This document shows positions 46,101-58,300 of a DNA stretch of 64,000 nt, piece by piece. The DNA lies in assembly GCA_036346255.1 (NCBI GenBank), contig CM070628.1, positions 14,337,840 to 14,401,839 on the forward strand, given 5' to 3'. Made by a program: the position numbers and the translations under genes. The DNA comes from Ampelocalamus luodianensis. Lineage: Eukaryota > Streptophyta > Magnoliopsida > Poales > Poaceae. The notes under the pieces are model-generated. The model did not search any database. It was not told the DNA's origin and worked only from the letters and a program-made list of their open reading frames with translations. Each line of letters starts with the position of its first letter. Position 1 is the first letter of the stretch.

Positions 46101-48199
46101 ATAGCAATTGATTAATATCTTGCTACCACATTTTTACTTGGAAAACATGTAACCATGGCATATCATTTAACATTACGTCAATCATGCATAGTGCAAATAG
46201 TAAGAAAAACGGGTTAAACAAGAGCACAACCGCTACATTTACTTGCCTTCCACGATGCGACGTTAGCGGCAAAGTCGATACTCCTAAACCTGAGGCTTCA
46301 CCTCCTAAACAAGTAAAATAATTTCAATTAAGACATAATATACTCAGCGCTACTAATCGGCATTCTACAACGCTTACTTGACGACTCAAAACGAGTTTAC
46401 AAAGTCGAAACCGAAAACAACGTTTCTGCCATATACCGATTCTCGACAGCAGCACGGTAAATGACATAACTCATGAACTGGAAGTCAAAATGAGGTAAAC
46501 CCAATTTCTGTAGATTCTTAACTGAATAATCTACAATACTCTAGTTGACATGATAAACCAATTCGGCCATAATATTAGGCTAACCATTGTCTGAACTTTC
46601 AGTACAGAAACTGCCTACACAAACGAACAGCAAAACTAAAATGACCATAACGTTTAATAGGTAACTCCAAATTGATCGTTCTTTATCAATCTGAAAAGGT
46701 TATCGAATTACCTACAATAACCTAGTTGGGTGAACTTTCAGATTCTACCAAATTCCCTTTCATATTTTAAGAAATAACCAGACAGATTATTCTCGTCAGA
46801 TTTCTGGCAGCAGATAATAAAATGATCATAACTTTTGACTCAGACCTCGGAATCGAGTGATCTTCACGGCCACCGAAAGCTAAGAACATTATCTAAATAA
46901 CTCTAGGAGATCAAAATCCCTAATTCTGCCTCTAAACACACGAAACAAGCCGCGCAAGAAACTGGACAGAATTGAATTTGGAGCGGCAACAATTCAATCC
47001 AATCAAACCAATCGAATTCGCATCTAATACAACTTAGACAGCAAAGAACGCCTCTCGTTACCCTTGTAGAACCTTGGGGAAACGCTGGTTGAATCCATGA
47101 AGAAGATCCCTTCTTCTCCTCCTTTCTCTCCCTTCTTCTTCCTCCCAAGACCAAGAGCAAGGAGCACAAAGGGGCGACATGGAGGCGTGGCGCAAAGGGG
47201 AGGAGGGTTGCTCTGAGGGCGGATGCACTGTAGCTGCGTGCTCTGATAAAAAGACCTAGGGTTTGGTTGGCCCTTCTTAAACCAACTTCCCACTTGGGCC
47301 AAACAACGTGGGCGAAAGCCCAAGATTAAATCTCCTCTAAAAACTGATTTCTGTTTAATTCTGTTAAATACCTTTCTCATTTCAATTAATTCTCTAATGT
47401 TAAACAGGATATTACATAATCACTGATGGATACTTTCTGTTAAGAGAAATCCTCTCTAAACTATATTGCACTTGAAAATTCAATAAATTTCTCTTCCCCG
47501 AATAATAATTCTCTACCGATTAATTTTTATTAATCCGATTCTTGACTTCTCACACTTCCGGAGTATTACAACATGTGGTGTATAGGCTCTTGGTCCCTGT
47601 GCCATTGGGCACAGGCAAGGGTATACAGCGACGGTTGTATACCCCGCATTACCGGTAAAATGCGAAAGAGATAAAGTTCAAAGGAGCATTGCATTGATTG
47701 CATATCATGAGAAAAATGGCTATATTTAGTATAATGTTATTGTGGATTATCGATGCTATGCTAATGTTCTTGATTTATAGCCTTGTTGATACTTGCTGAG
47801 TCTTTGGGCTCACCCTTGCTTAAATGTGTTTTAGGTACCAATGGCAGGAACGACACGCATGGGAGGGAGTAGTTGTTGGATGCACTCACTACCTCACACT
47901 CATAAGGCGTTTGCTACTTAGCTTCAATTTAGAAATAAATAAACCATTTGATTATCACCCATAGATGGTTTGGTTTGAGTAGTCGCTTATTTGTAATAAT
48001 GAGATTGCCGTCTTGGTTGGTTCATTTGATTATCATGCATGATAGAGTAATTTGATTATGAGAATTTTGTTATGCCATGCGTTATTGTTGAACTCTCACT
48101 TTAGCTGATTAAACAAGGAGATTCTCAGAAAATTTGTAGTTGTGCTAGAATAGTTTAGTTTGTTAGCATTCTAGGCTCTTTGAGAGTTGGGGTGTTACA
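43154..48199 (+). repeat. LARD-like 5' LTR (with nested solo LTR)
   Basis: It matches 52460-54667 on both sides of the nested element: 43154-44706 with the left part, and from 47571 with the right part. Confidence 0.88.
44707..47570 (-). mobile_element. Solo LTR, 2.86 kb, nested in the LARD 5' LTR
   Basis: TGTAACACCCCAGGACCC...GGAGTATTACA, flanked by exact acatg at 44702-44706 and 47571-47575. No internal region or second LTR is present, so it is the product of LTR-LTR recombination. Its minus-strand reading (TGTAATACTCC...GGGGTGTTACA) has the same terminal style as the LARD LTR, suggesting a related family in the opposite orientation. A CAA-rich stretch at 45060-46200 has no coding value. 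Confidence 0.87.
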
Positions 48200-51100
48200 G
48201 TTGGTATCGAGCAGGCTTTAGGTCCGTGGTTAATAGAAAATATTAAATTGACACACTTTGTACTGAGGTGGGGTGGGAATTACATTGCTTCGCATTATCT
48301 GTTGTTATGTTTTATTTGTTGAGCAATTGTTTAATTGCCTCTGTGCTATCTTTCTTGCCTATGCTATGATATGTTATGACATTCTATATCTATGAATCTA
48401 TTCTATGATTGTCATGAGATGATCATGTATGATCATATGTGATTATATTGTTTATGCGTGTCGATAATGGTTGTTAAGAAGTAGAGGCCGTGGTTGTGGC
48501 CTTGGACTTTGTCAGGCTATACCACTGTTTGTGGTAGACGCATAAAGTAGTTGCCCTGAATACCTTAGTTGCAGGAGTTGAGCATGAGCTGTTTTAGAAA
48601 GTTGATTTCTTTCTTGACCACAATCTTGGCAAATTATTGTTCTATGGTGGATGATGAAATTCTCTTGGGTTCGTGGTTCGTGTTAATTGTTGTGTTTCAA
48701 TGGTCTCTAATGGTTCTCTGAAACAAGTATTGTTTTCCGACTGTTGAGCTGTTTTTACTACTTGTGATCGTCCTCAATTGGCATTACTGTTAATTCCATG
48801 GTTGTTTCTTCTTTCTCATTGGAAAAGAATGACTCATATATTCGTTTGAAAGTTTGGGTAATGAGAGTTTCTGTTGCAAGTTTGTTAACATGAGAAAGCT
48901 TTGGCTCTATGTATTTCTTTTGGATTATTCCGAGTGTTGAAGTTTAATGCATCTCTTTTCTGGTGGAATTGTTAAGATCTTTTGTGATACCTTGTTATGG
49001 TTAAATTAGAGATTGTAATCAACTAACTTGATATGGTATGGGTATCAAGTTGAGCCATTGGTGTGGTGTATAATTAATATTAATTAGTAACCCTGGAAGT
49101 GAAATTGATTAAGTTGATGTTGTCTTCTACTAGTTCTTGATGAACTGTATATATGAGTAGTGACTGAGAGTATGACCATACCTATTTGGAGTCAAAAGAG
49201 ATATTAATAAATATGGAACATAGATGAATTAGTCTGGTCACTAAAATCATTTAGGTTGCTAAACTTGTTGGGTTCTTTGGTTCCCATGGATTAATTTAAA
49301 TATATGGAAAGGGAAACTAGAGGAAATGCTAGATTTACATATTCCCTAGTATGATTAGTTATTAGAATTGTGTACAACCGGTTGAATGGATTGAATATCG
49401 GTGGATCTAGAATTTATGGGAGGAGTTCTATGTAGTTCTTCTATGTAGGATGACGCGATGAATTTGGTTGTAGTGTTGTTGAGACTCTTGATTGACAGAA
49501 GATTTCGATTTTTGAAGTTTTAGTGTATTTTTGCCGAAATCCAATGTGAGGAGGAACAGTTGAATATGTGTTTGTTAATATCCATGTGATTTGGGAAGGA
49601 AAGTATGTAGCAACTAGATTTCATAATGAAGCCAGTTGATAACAACAATGATTGTAGTATAACTGTTGTGTATTGAAGTTTGATGATGAGCATCGCTAAA
49701 AGTTGAACTGATATGATATAAGAGGTGGCTTATGCCCACATGATTGTGAAATAATTGATGATAATATGTCCTTGATGAAAGGGTTTTGGTAGGAGATTTT
49801 CGATTGTGTAGTAGACCCCTTCTAACTTAAGAGGTCGATGTAGTGAGGTTGTATGGTTTTGGGTATACTCTCATTTTGAAGATGGGATGAAAAGGTAGTA
49901 TGGAACAATTTGGTGAAACTTTGGGGGCTTTCTAATGGAATAGTTGATGATAAATATTCGTATTCAGAGTATATTATTCTTGATGTTAGTAAGATTATTT
50001 GTGAGAGATTGTGACTTGTGTGTGTGGAGATGATTCTTTTAGAAATAAAGTAATTTGATCGTCTTTCGTAATTTGGATTTAGTAAAAGTGTTTCGAGATT
50101 GCGTTGGTGATCATTTGGACCTCTTGAGTTATGTGGTGATTGAGTTGCTTTGAGCAAAGTGACATGTTGAAAGATTTTATCGGTTATTAAGTGGTACCTA
50201 TGATTTGGTCTTAAGAGCTTATCTTGTTTAAGCTGGCAAAATGATGTAGTAATCACAGAAAATAACTTTCATGGTTAAAGGAAGGAGTGAAGTAAAAGTA
50301 TTTGACATTTCTGTCGCGTTTCGCAACTTGCAGTTTATTTGAGTGTACTTGAACCTTATGTATTTGTTCCATAAGAATTTACCAATTTTCAAAGGGGAAT
50401 ACCTTCTTCTCATTTGTGGTTGGATTCGCTTAGCGGGACTTGAGCCCTCATTGTTGACTTCCTCTATGTTTTCCGAGTTCTTTGCCTAAGTGACTATTTC
50501 CTTGGTCACGTGTTTATTTCAAGCGAGTAAATGTCTTCATTTGCTTTTTCTTTTGAGGAAGGATCCACCGATTCGCGTTTCTGATGGTTTTAAGTGGTTA
50601 TTTAATGTGGTTGTGAGACCTTAATGTAAGTTAATCGAGGAGCATTGAAGGATGAACTAATTTCGTGTGTAATTATACGAATGTTTGCCTTTGAGGCTAA
50701 ACCGATCGCATTATCGCAACCATTAGAACCTATGAAGATTTGTGATCCAAGATCCATTGTTCAATTGGTGGAACATTAGAATTTTTGAACGGATGGGAAT
50801 CTTACTCGATGTATTAGAGTGTCACGATTGGGTACCTTGCGGTTGTGCAGATGAATTATGATGGTGTTGTAATGAGAGTAGTATTAGCAAAGTAATCTGA
50901 CAGTTAAAGCGATTAATGAGATAGTCGAGAATGTTGGATTATTGCCAGGAAAGACTTGGACTTAGTAAGTAACTCTCTAAAAGTTAGAATCTTGATAAAG
51001 GTAATTTGATCGAAGAAATGTTTTCGTGTTGATGTCAATGCGCGAGTATGTTTGGATTGTGAGAATTTTAGGGATTTAATTTGAGGTTTTCCCTATTTTC

Positions 51101-52459
51101 TATATGAGAAGTTCATGGTAGGAGTCTTGGAGTATAGTTTTGGGCTTCGTATTCTTTTTGCTAGGACCTTGAGTCGCCCAATGATTATGTGTAGAGGAAG
51201 TAGAATAAGGGTGGATTCGAACAATGGGATGATCATTGATAGAACCCTTTGATGAAGTATATGAATGTGTGTGTTGGGAATTTGAGTTGTTTATTCTTAA
51301 AAGATTGAGGTGATGTGTTTGCATGTGAGATCTATTTTGAGATACATTGGAAGTCATCTGTCAAATTAATTATGTCGATAGAGGAGTTGTTGAGAGAAAG
51401 TTTTGGTGGCGTCGATAGAGCCTTTATATGGAGGTGTGGATGATGTATTTCACTTGAGTGTAACGTTGGGAATGTCAAGTTAAGAGAGATGAGTTAGTGT
51501 GTTGCGATGAACTGAAACTCCAAAGTTGAGAGAGATTTTATTCCTAAAAGAGATCTTGAAAAAAATTAATACTTTCAAAGAAGTGAATCGTTTCCTCGAT
51601 TCTCGCTTGAGTTTTGTGTCTTTGATGACCAATGTCTTTCGTAAGATGAGTTTGACTCGATTTTGGTATGTGTGGTTCTTATCGGTTTAGGAAGAATAAA
51701 GGAAGTTTTTTATTTGGGCATTTAAAATGATTCCTCATTTGGTTTTCGTGATGCTTTTTTGCAAACTGCCACTTGGAAGGTGGAAAGGTTTTCGTGATGA
51801 AATTCCGATTTTTGGATTTGACTCTTTAGCACCGAGCTGGTAACGCTTAGTTGCGATGTGAATCTTTCATTTTCAGATGGGTTTTGTTGGTAAAAGAGTT
51901 TGCTTAAAGAGAGTTTTGTCGTATGTTTCTGGTTAAAGGAGGTGATCCTTGCTTTAGTGAAGAGTTTAATTGATAGGTGGAACACAAGTTCTATGTTCTA
52001 TGTGCATGTCGTGTGGTTCGGTATCATTGGGAAGGTTAACCCAAGATATATTGGGTTGTTTTCGCTAGTTGGCGATCGCCGGGATCGCCTCGAGTTCGTG
52101 CGCGAGTACGTAACATCTTGTATGTTCTTGTGTTAAGTGAGTACCAGGAGATCCGAGAGAGTTTGAGGTTTCGCTTGCGCCGTTGACCATCGAGTGAGAT
52201 CTTACCTTTGAGTCTTGTCCGATGAGTGTACCGAAGTACGGGTAGAGCGTTAGTTCGCACGCCGTGTTACGTCGCTTGCGTTGTGGTATTTTCGCACGAG
52301 GAAAGGCTACTTGGGAAGTTGGAGTTTACGCGTGCGTGAGCTTTAGCTGATGTTGTTCACAACAGCACGTGGTTACCGTTGTTCGTTCTCAGTCGTGGTC
52401 GTTCTTTCGCCTAAGCGTGTTTAGAATTCGGGGTCGAATTCTTTTTAATGTGGGTAGAA
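48200..52459 (+). other. Non-coding internal region of the LARD-like element
   Basis: 4.26 kb between the primer site and the 3' LTR. The plus strand is T/G-rich, and only short chance frames exist on either strand. Occasional phrases recall Gypsy pol gene order but none could be read as protein. The 20 bases before 52460 (attctttttaatgtgggtag) would be the polypurine tract and are poor in purines. Confidence 0.7.
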
Positions 52460-54667
52460 TGTAATACCCTAAAAGTATTCGAGAATATTCGAAAGAGTAT
52501 TCGGAAGAGATTATGTGAATTCAGAGAAGGACCAAATATAAAATAGATTTAGCAGCAATTAGATAAATGGGTTTTCTGCAGTTTTTTTGGCAACCTAGGC
52601 CTTAGGCCTTGGCCCAGGAGGCCCATGAGGGGTTGGCCACCAATAAAAAAAGGGGGGAAAACCCTAGTTGCTACAGTACTGCGCCCCTGGTACTGTAGTG
52701 CCACACTGTAGCAACCCCCCCCCTTCTATGCAAAGAAGAGAAAAGAAGGAGAGAAAGGAAGAAGAAGAAAGGAAGAAGAAGAGAAGGGAGAAGAGAAGGA
52801 AGAGGGATCACCATCCGTGGTTCGCGACCTTCAGCAGCATCAAGGGTAACGCGTTGTTGTTGTTGGGTAATTAGTCATAGAAGAGTAATCGGGTAGTTTT
52901 TGGCTAGGTTGCAATCTGCCTGCTGTTCGTGCAGATTCGTCTAGAAGCTTGCGGGGTTAATTTCATGTGGTTAGAGGCCGAACCAGAGGTTTTGGTCTCC
53001 TAGATAATTGTAGGTTATGTTCTTAGCTTTCATTGGCCGCCAAGATCGCCCAAATCCGATTAACGGTCTTGGAGTTATGAATTTTCTAGTATTTGTGTCC
53101 TGTTATTCTGTCAGATTCTGGACAATCTGTAGAAAACTGGTTAGAACTGCTAATTAAAGGGAGAATCAGGGGACCTCATTATAACGAAAATTGTGGATAA
53201 TTTATGTACCTTTTCATAGAGATAAAGAACGCAAGATTTGGATTCTCGTAGCAAAAGTTATGGATGTTTTAGTGTACTGTCCGGAGAACCCGACGTGAAT
53301 TCTGATGTCTGATAGATTGGTTTTCTAGGGGCAGTAGATTGTAGAATCAAAAGGGCTCCCCAACTAAGTTTATTTAGATAATTTAATTACCTTTTCAGAA
53401 AGTCCAAGAACATCTTATTTGGACACCTGAGCAGAAAGTTATGTATTTTAGAAGTTGATAGTCCACAGTGTGCGCCAATCCGATCGCTAGAAATTGGGAG
53501 TTGGGAAACACTTGGGAGTTTAGCAAGTTCATTTGTGTTGTTATTTTTGCTCTTGGTTCAGAATGTTGGTCTTAGATTGGGGTATCTTTATATTCAGGTG
53601 GGAGCGTAGTTCCAGGGGCAGCACCCTCGTCGCGTCCACCGTTCTCGCACGGTTGAGGCAAGTATTCGGGCTATGGTATATGTATGCATGCATCATGTGA
53701 TTGTGATGTATCTTGTTCGCTTTAGTCATGCATACCTCTTTATGAGATGAGTTACCGTTTAATTTGATGAATGCCAGTTGGTTAAAGATTTTCCCGCATG
53801 TTGTTAATGATTACATGTTAATGAGAATATGTTGAATTCCTGCATATGAAGAATGTCATCATGGTGCATATGCATGTTGAGAGCATACAGGTGCCTTGGT
53901 CACGTGGTGACCAAGCACATACAGTTGAGGTCCCCGTCATATAGATGACGGGCTTGAGGTCTCCACATTCGTGGAATGTGGGCTATGAACAAAGAGGTCC
54001 CCATCATTAAGATGATGGGCAAAGGTCCCTATACATGTGGTGTATAGGCTCTTGGTCCCCTGTGCGGTGGAGTACGACCAAGGGTATACAAATGACGGTT
54101 GTATACCCCATGACACCGATAAAATGCGAAAGAGATAAAGTTCAAAGGAGCATTGCATTGATTGCATATCATGAGAAAAATGACTATATTTAGTATAATG
54201 TTATTGTGGATTATCGATGCTATGCTAATGTTCTTGATTTATAGCCTTGTTGATACTTATTTGAGTCTTTGGGCTCACCCTTGCTTAAATGTGTTTTAGG
54301 TACCAATGGCGTGAACGACACGCATGGGAGGGAGTAGTTATTGGATGCACTCACTACCTCACACTCATAAGGCGTTTGCTACTTAGCTTCAATTTAGAAA
54401 TAAATAAACCATTTGATTATCACCCATAGATGGTTTGGTTTGAGTAGCTGCTTATTTGTAATAATGAGATTGCCAGTCTTGGTTGGTTCATTTGATTATC
54501 ATGCATGATAGAGTAATTTGATTATGAGAATTTTGTTATGCCATGCGTTATTGTTGAACTCTCACTTTAGCTGATTAAACAAGGAGATTCTACCGAAAAT
54601 TTGTAGTTGTGCTAGAATAGTTTAGTTTCAGTAGCATTCTAGGCTCTTTGAGAGTTGGGGTGTTACT
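52460..54667 (+). repeat. LARD-like 3' LTR
   Basis: 2,208 bp, TGTAATACCCTAAAAG...GGGGTGTTACT. The last base differs from the expected A. The target duplication gctcc follows. Confidence 0.9.
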
Positions 54668-55127
54668 GCTCCCTACATTATGGCTTTGATCATCAGGAAA
54701 ATAGGATATCATGGAGGGCTAGGATCTGCCCACAAGCCTTACATGCCTCGTGAGGGCCCTCCCATTCCTGCAGACGTTCGTCGCCAAGCTCAGCAGGGGG
54801 AGCAATTGGCAGAGTACAGAGGGAAGAAGCCCCAAGGGCAGCTGCTCAAGAAGAAGGACAAGTTTCTTTTGCTCAGATTTATTCAACTATTCCAGAGATA
54901 AAGAATACTCAGCAAAAGATTCAAAATTCTCAGCAAGTCTTTCAGTCTGAAGTCAACTACAGATTAGCTGCCTTGACACCGAGTGTGAATGCCCTTGAGC
55001 ATGTATTAACTGCTCCAGCTCACTTTGGACGTCGTCACCCACATGCACCTCTTCCACCTTCGACCTCTCGGGCTCCAACTCCTTCTCCAGACCAAGCTCC
55101 ACAACCTCCTCAAGATCCAACTGAGTG
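54668..55127 (+). pseudogene. Third ORF of the SIRE-like element, 3' part
   Basis: It continues 42190-43153 after the LARD insertion (MALIIRKIGYHGGLGSAHKP...), with a one-base loss near 54810 relative to the sister copy at 33107-33567. The end is a Gln/Asn-rich coiled-coil-like stretch and a Pro-rich tail ending PPQDPTE. The function is unknown. Confidence 0.7.
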
Positions 55128-55364
55128 ACTTATGTCCTTGCAAAACATCGTTTCTTTTATATGCGCATGTTTAAGGGGAGCTTTCTTTAATGATTTGAAC
55201 AAACAAATAATTCTCAAATATCTTTTAAGCTCATTGCAAAAATTATTCTTTGTTGAGTCACAATAAGACTATACAACTTGTTTCACAACAAGTGGTATAT
55301 TCAAAACCATATTTCTTTCTCACATATTGATTGGGTTGTCATCAATTACCAAAAAGGGGGAGAT

Positions 55365-58300
55365 TGAAAGCATCTAGGCCCCTAAAAGTTGTTTTGGTAA
55401 TTAATGACAATATGTAATATGGGACTAATGTGTTTAATGAGTGTTTAAAAAAGTTTAGTCCTGGTGATGTATACTACAACATGGAGATGCATGCGTAAAG
55501 GTCAACATGAAGATCAATATGCTTCAAAGACAAGGCACAAGTAGTCTAGGGTCATTTTTCTGTTTACCGGTCTTAGGTGAAAAGGTTGGAAGACCATATT
55601 ATAGGTTAAATACCGTACTATTAAGAGGGGTCACAACTAGTAGCTTGAAAGCATGTTCTTATGCATATTGGATCAATCTAGGATCATGCATGCATTTGGA
55701 GTTTTTTAATTGAAAGCAATTTCTGGTTTTATCTGCATTTGCGGTAGTACCGATGTGTATTTGGCGGAACTACCGCTCAACGGTAGTTCCGGAGTTCTTT
55801 GGGTGGTACTACCGATGAATGTTCAGACCGTCCATTCAATCGTGCGGTTAAGACCTGTGGTCCGAACGTTCATTTCAATCTGAGTCGTCCACGTGTTTTA
55901 TCTGATCGTTTGGTCTTGTGCTGTTGTTTTGGCAACAGTAGTTCCGAGGTTTCTTGGTGGAACTACTGCTTAAACGGTAGTGTCAGAACCAAAAAAAATA
56001 CAATTCTGGACTCTTTGTGTATAATGCACTAGTATAGGATCACACTAGTGCACACAGTGTCAACAAAGATGAATATCGATCCACACAAGCGATTAATGAC
56101 ATAAACGAGTAATTTGAATAACAAATATTAGTTTTGGCCTTATGGTCGAGTTTACACTTAATAAGCCACGCAGGTTTAACACTAAAGAAATTAACTGTGG
56201 AACAAAATAAACTTCAGCATAGATCTCATTAATTCACCACAGGCAACCGACTGGGATCCAGACCCTAACGATCAGCAACCTTCAACGAAGTCCTCCTCGA
56301 AAGCAGATGATGACTCCTCCTCTTCTGTAGATTTGTTTGTAGAGCAAACATGAGTACACAACCGTACTCGCAAGTCATACCACAGAATGCAATTTTATAG
56401 ATGCAGACTTATTCCAAAGGAATGGCTTTTGTGGTTCTTTTGCAGAAATGCAACATTTGCAATTGAATATGATAATAGATTGAAATCATAATTCAAAAGA
56501 AATAGACAATAATAATTTAACAGTTGTTTTCACAAAGAACACAAAGCTAATCAGTTTAGTTCACACAGCCACATGACTTAGGTCACATAGCTGTCCCTTT
56601 CCAAAGTTTTATGAAAATCTACCCCTCATGTGAAATCCCCGAGCATGTTCATGACCACGGACGCGGCTATTCGAATAGATTGTTTAACACTCTGCAGAGG
56701 TTGTACACTTTACCCACATGATACGATCAGTGTAGCTAGCACTAATCATAACAAAACATTTCAGAAACTTTATCTCAAACATTGACACTCCTAGTGTGCT
56801 TTACCGCTGTATCAAAACCCAACACAGTTCTATGGCATAACACACACTATTGGACAGGGATGTGGCGAACCGTCCCACAATGCGACTACCTGGTAGTACA
56901 CACCTCCACCCATTCCAACACAGCCTAACTTACTTCCTGAGTAATCAATGTCAAGAATCCATAACTTACTAAGTTAGGTCCGTCCCATACCAGGCATGTG
57001 GTTGTACAGTAAGGCTCAGTTCAATGACGCACAAAGTTAAGTCCTTAATTGACTAAGGCAAGACTTTCAGTTTCTAACTATGCCACGAAGATTATCATTC
57101 CCATCCAACACAGATTCACCATAACAAAACACAGCCACTTGCCCCAGGCAAAATTTTTTCCACACTGTTGGTTAAGTGCAACATATGCCATCAACGAGTA
57201 ATAGCATACAGTACACACAATTTTATCACTCAGTTCCATAATCACTTAGTCAGGTTTATAAGTGCAACTCACATGAGATGGTGACTCGTTGCATGGCTAA
57301 GCAATCTAATCGTACTAACCAACCCACATTGGTGTCATAATATTACCAACTAGTAATGAACCAATCTAGTGTGACAAAAGATTATGGCAATACAATAGAC
57401 AAGGTGGATATAACAAATTGGATTAATAACTAACCCAAAAGCATTTAAATAATTATTTAAAGTAAATGCAATAATCTGAATCAAAGTAACTTTTTGAAAA
57501 CTGGGTTCAATATGATCAAAGGTATAACTTGCCTTGGAAAAGGTTTAGGTATTGATCTTGATCTTGAGGCACTCCTTCAACAAAGCTTCCCGAAGTATCG
57601 ACGTCTACTCGCAAACGAAACAAATAAACAAACAAATAAATAACAAAGGCAAAACAAACTCCAAAAATTAAATAAAAAATCTTAGATAAATAGATCTCGA
57701 ATTTATATGAACTTAAAATTTTAAATGGGCTCAATCGGAGTTCGGATGCAAAAGATATGGGCTCTGGAAGTTTGAATCTAAAGAAAAGCCCTAAAAACTG
57801 AATTACTGAAATTTCCGAATTATTTCTTAACAGAAAAATTGGATTAATGCGCAACGATGATGTCAGCAAAGGATTTCGGGAATAAGATAAATAAAAGAAA
57901 AATACTGACATGCGGGACCCACAAGTCAGCCTCAAGGCTCATGGTAGACAAAATCCACCGAGCCAATTGGATATGGGCTTGGTGGGCTGCACACGCTGGC
58001 ACACACGTGGCGCTGACGCAGCACCACGTAGGATGACAAGCACACAGGCACGCTGAGATGGCTGCGCACGTGGAAGGCCACGTCAGATCGACGGCGGCGA
58101 CGCTCAGAAACCAATGGCAATGGCGAACAGCGGCGATCTACCAGTGGTGAGTGATACCAGCGTGAAGCTGAGGTTATTGCGAACCTCTGGATGCAACTCC
58201 GGGTGATTAAGGACGTTGGTGGTGGCCAGTGGCGAGCTTGAAGCAATGGAAACCTTCGATTAATGTCGGACGACAACTTCGACGAGGTACTAGCGATGGT

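Larger units (their letters stand above)
43154..54667 (+). mobile_element. Non-coding LARD-like LTR retrotransposon
   Basis: 5' LTR 43154-48199 (interrupted by a solo LTR), primer site ttggtatcgagcagg from 48201, a 4.25-kb internal region, 3' LTR 52460-54667. LTRs begin TGTAATACCC and end GGGGTGTTAC(A/T). The target duplication gctcc is exact at 43149-43153 and 54668-54672. The LTRs (about 2.18 and 2.21 kb without the nested piece) look nearly identical, so the insertion is young. The internal region has no gag, RT, integrase or RNase H in any frame, which fits a large retrotransposon derivative moved by proteins of another element. Confidence 0.88.

Noticed and set aside
44900..46300. Searched for CRISPR-like or satellite arrays in the CAA/ACCA-rich stretch.
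   Set aside because: The repetition is only compositional, without fixed units or spacing.
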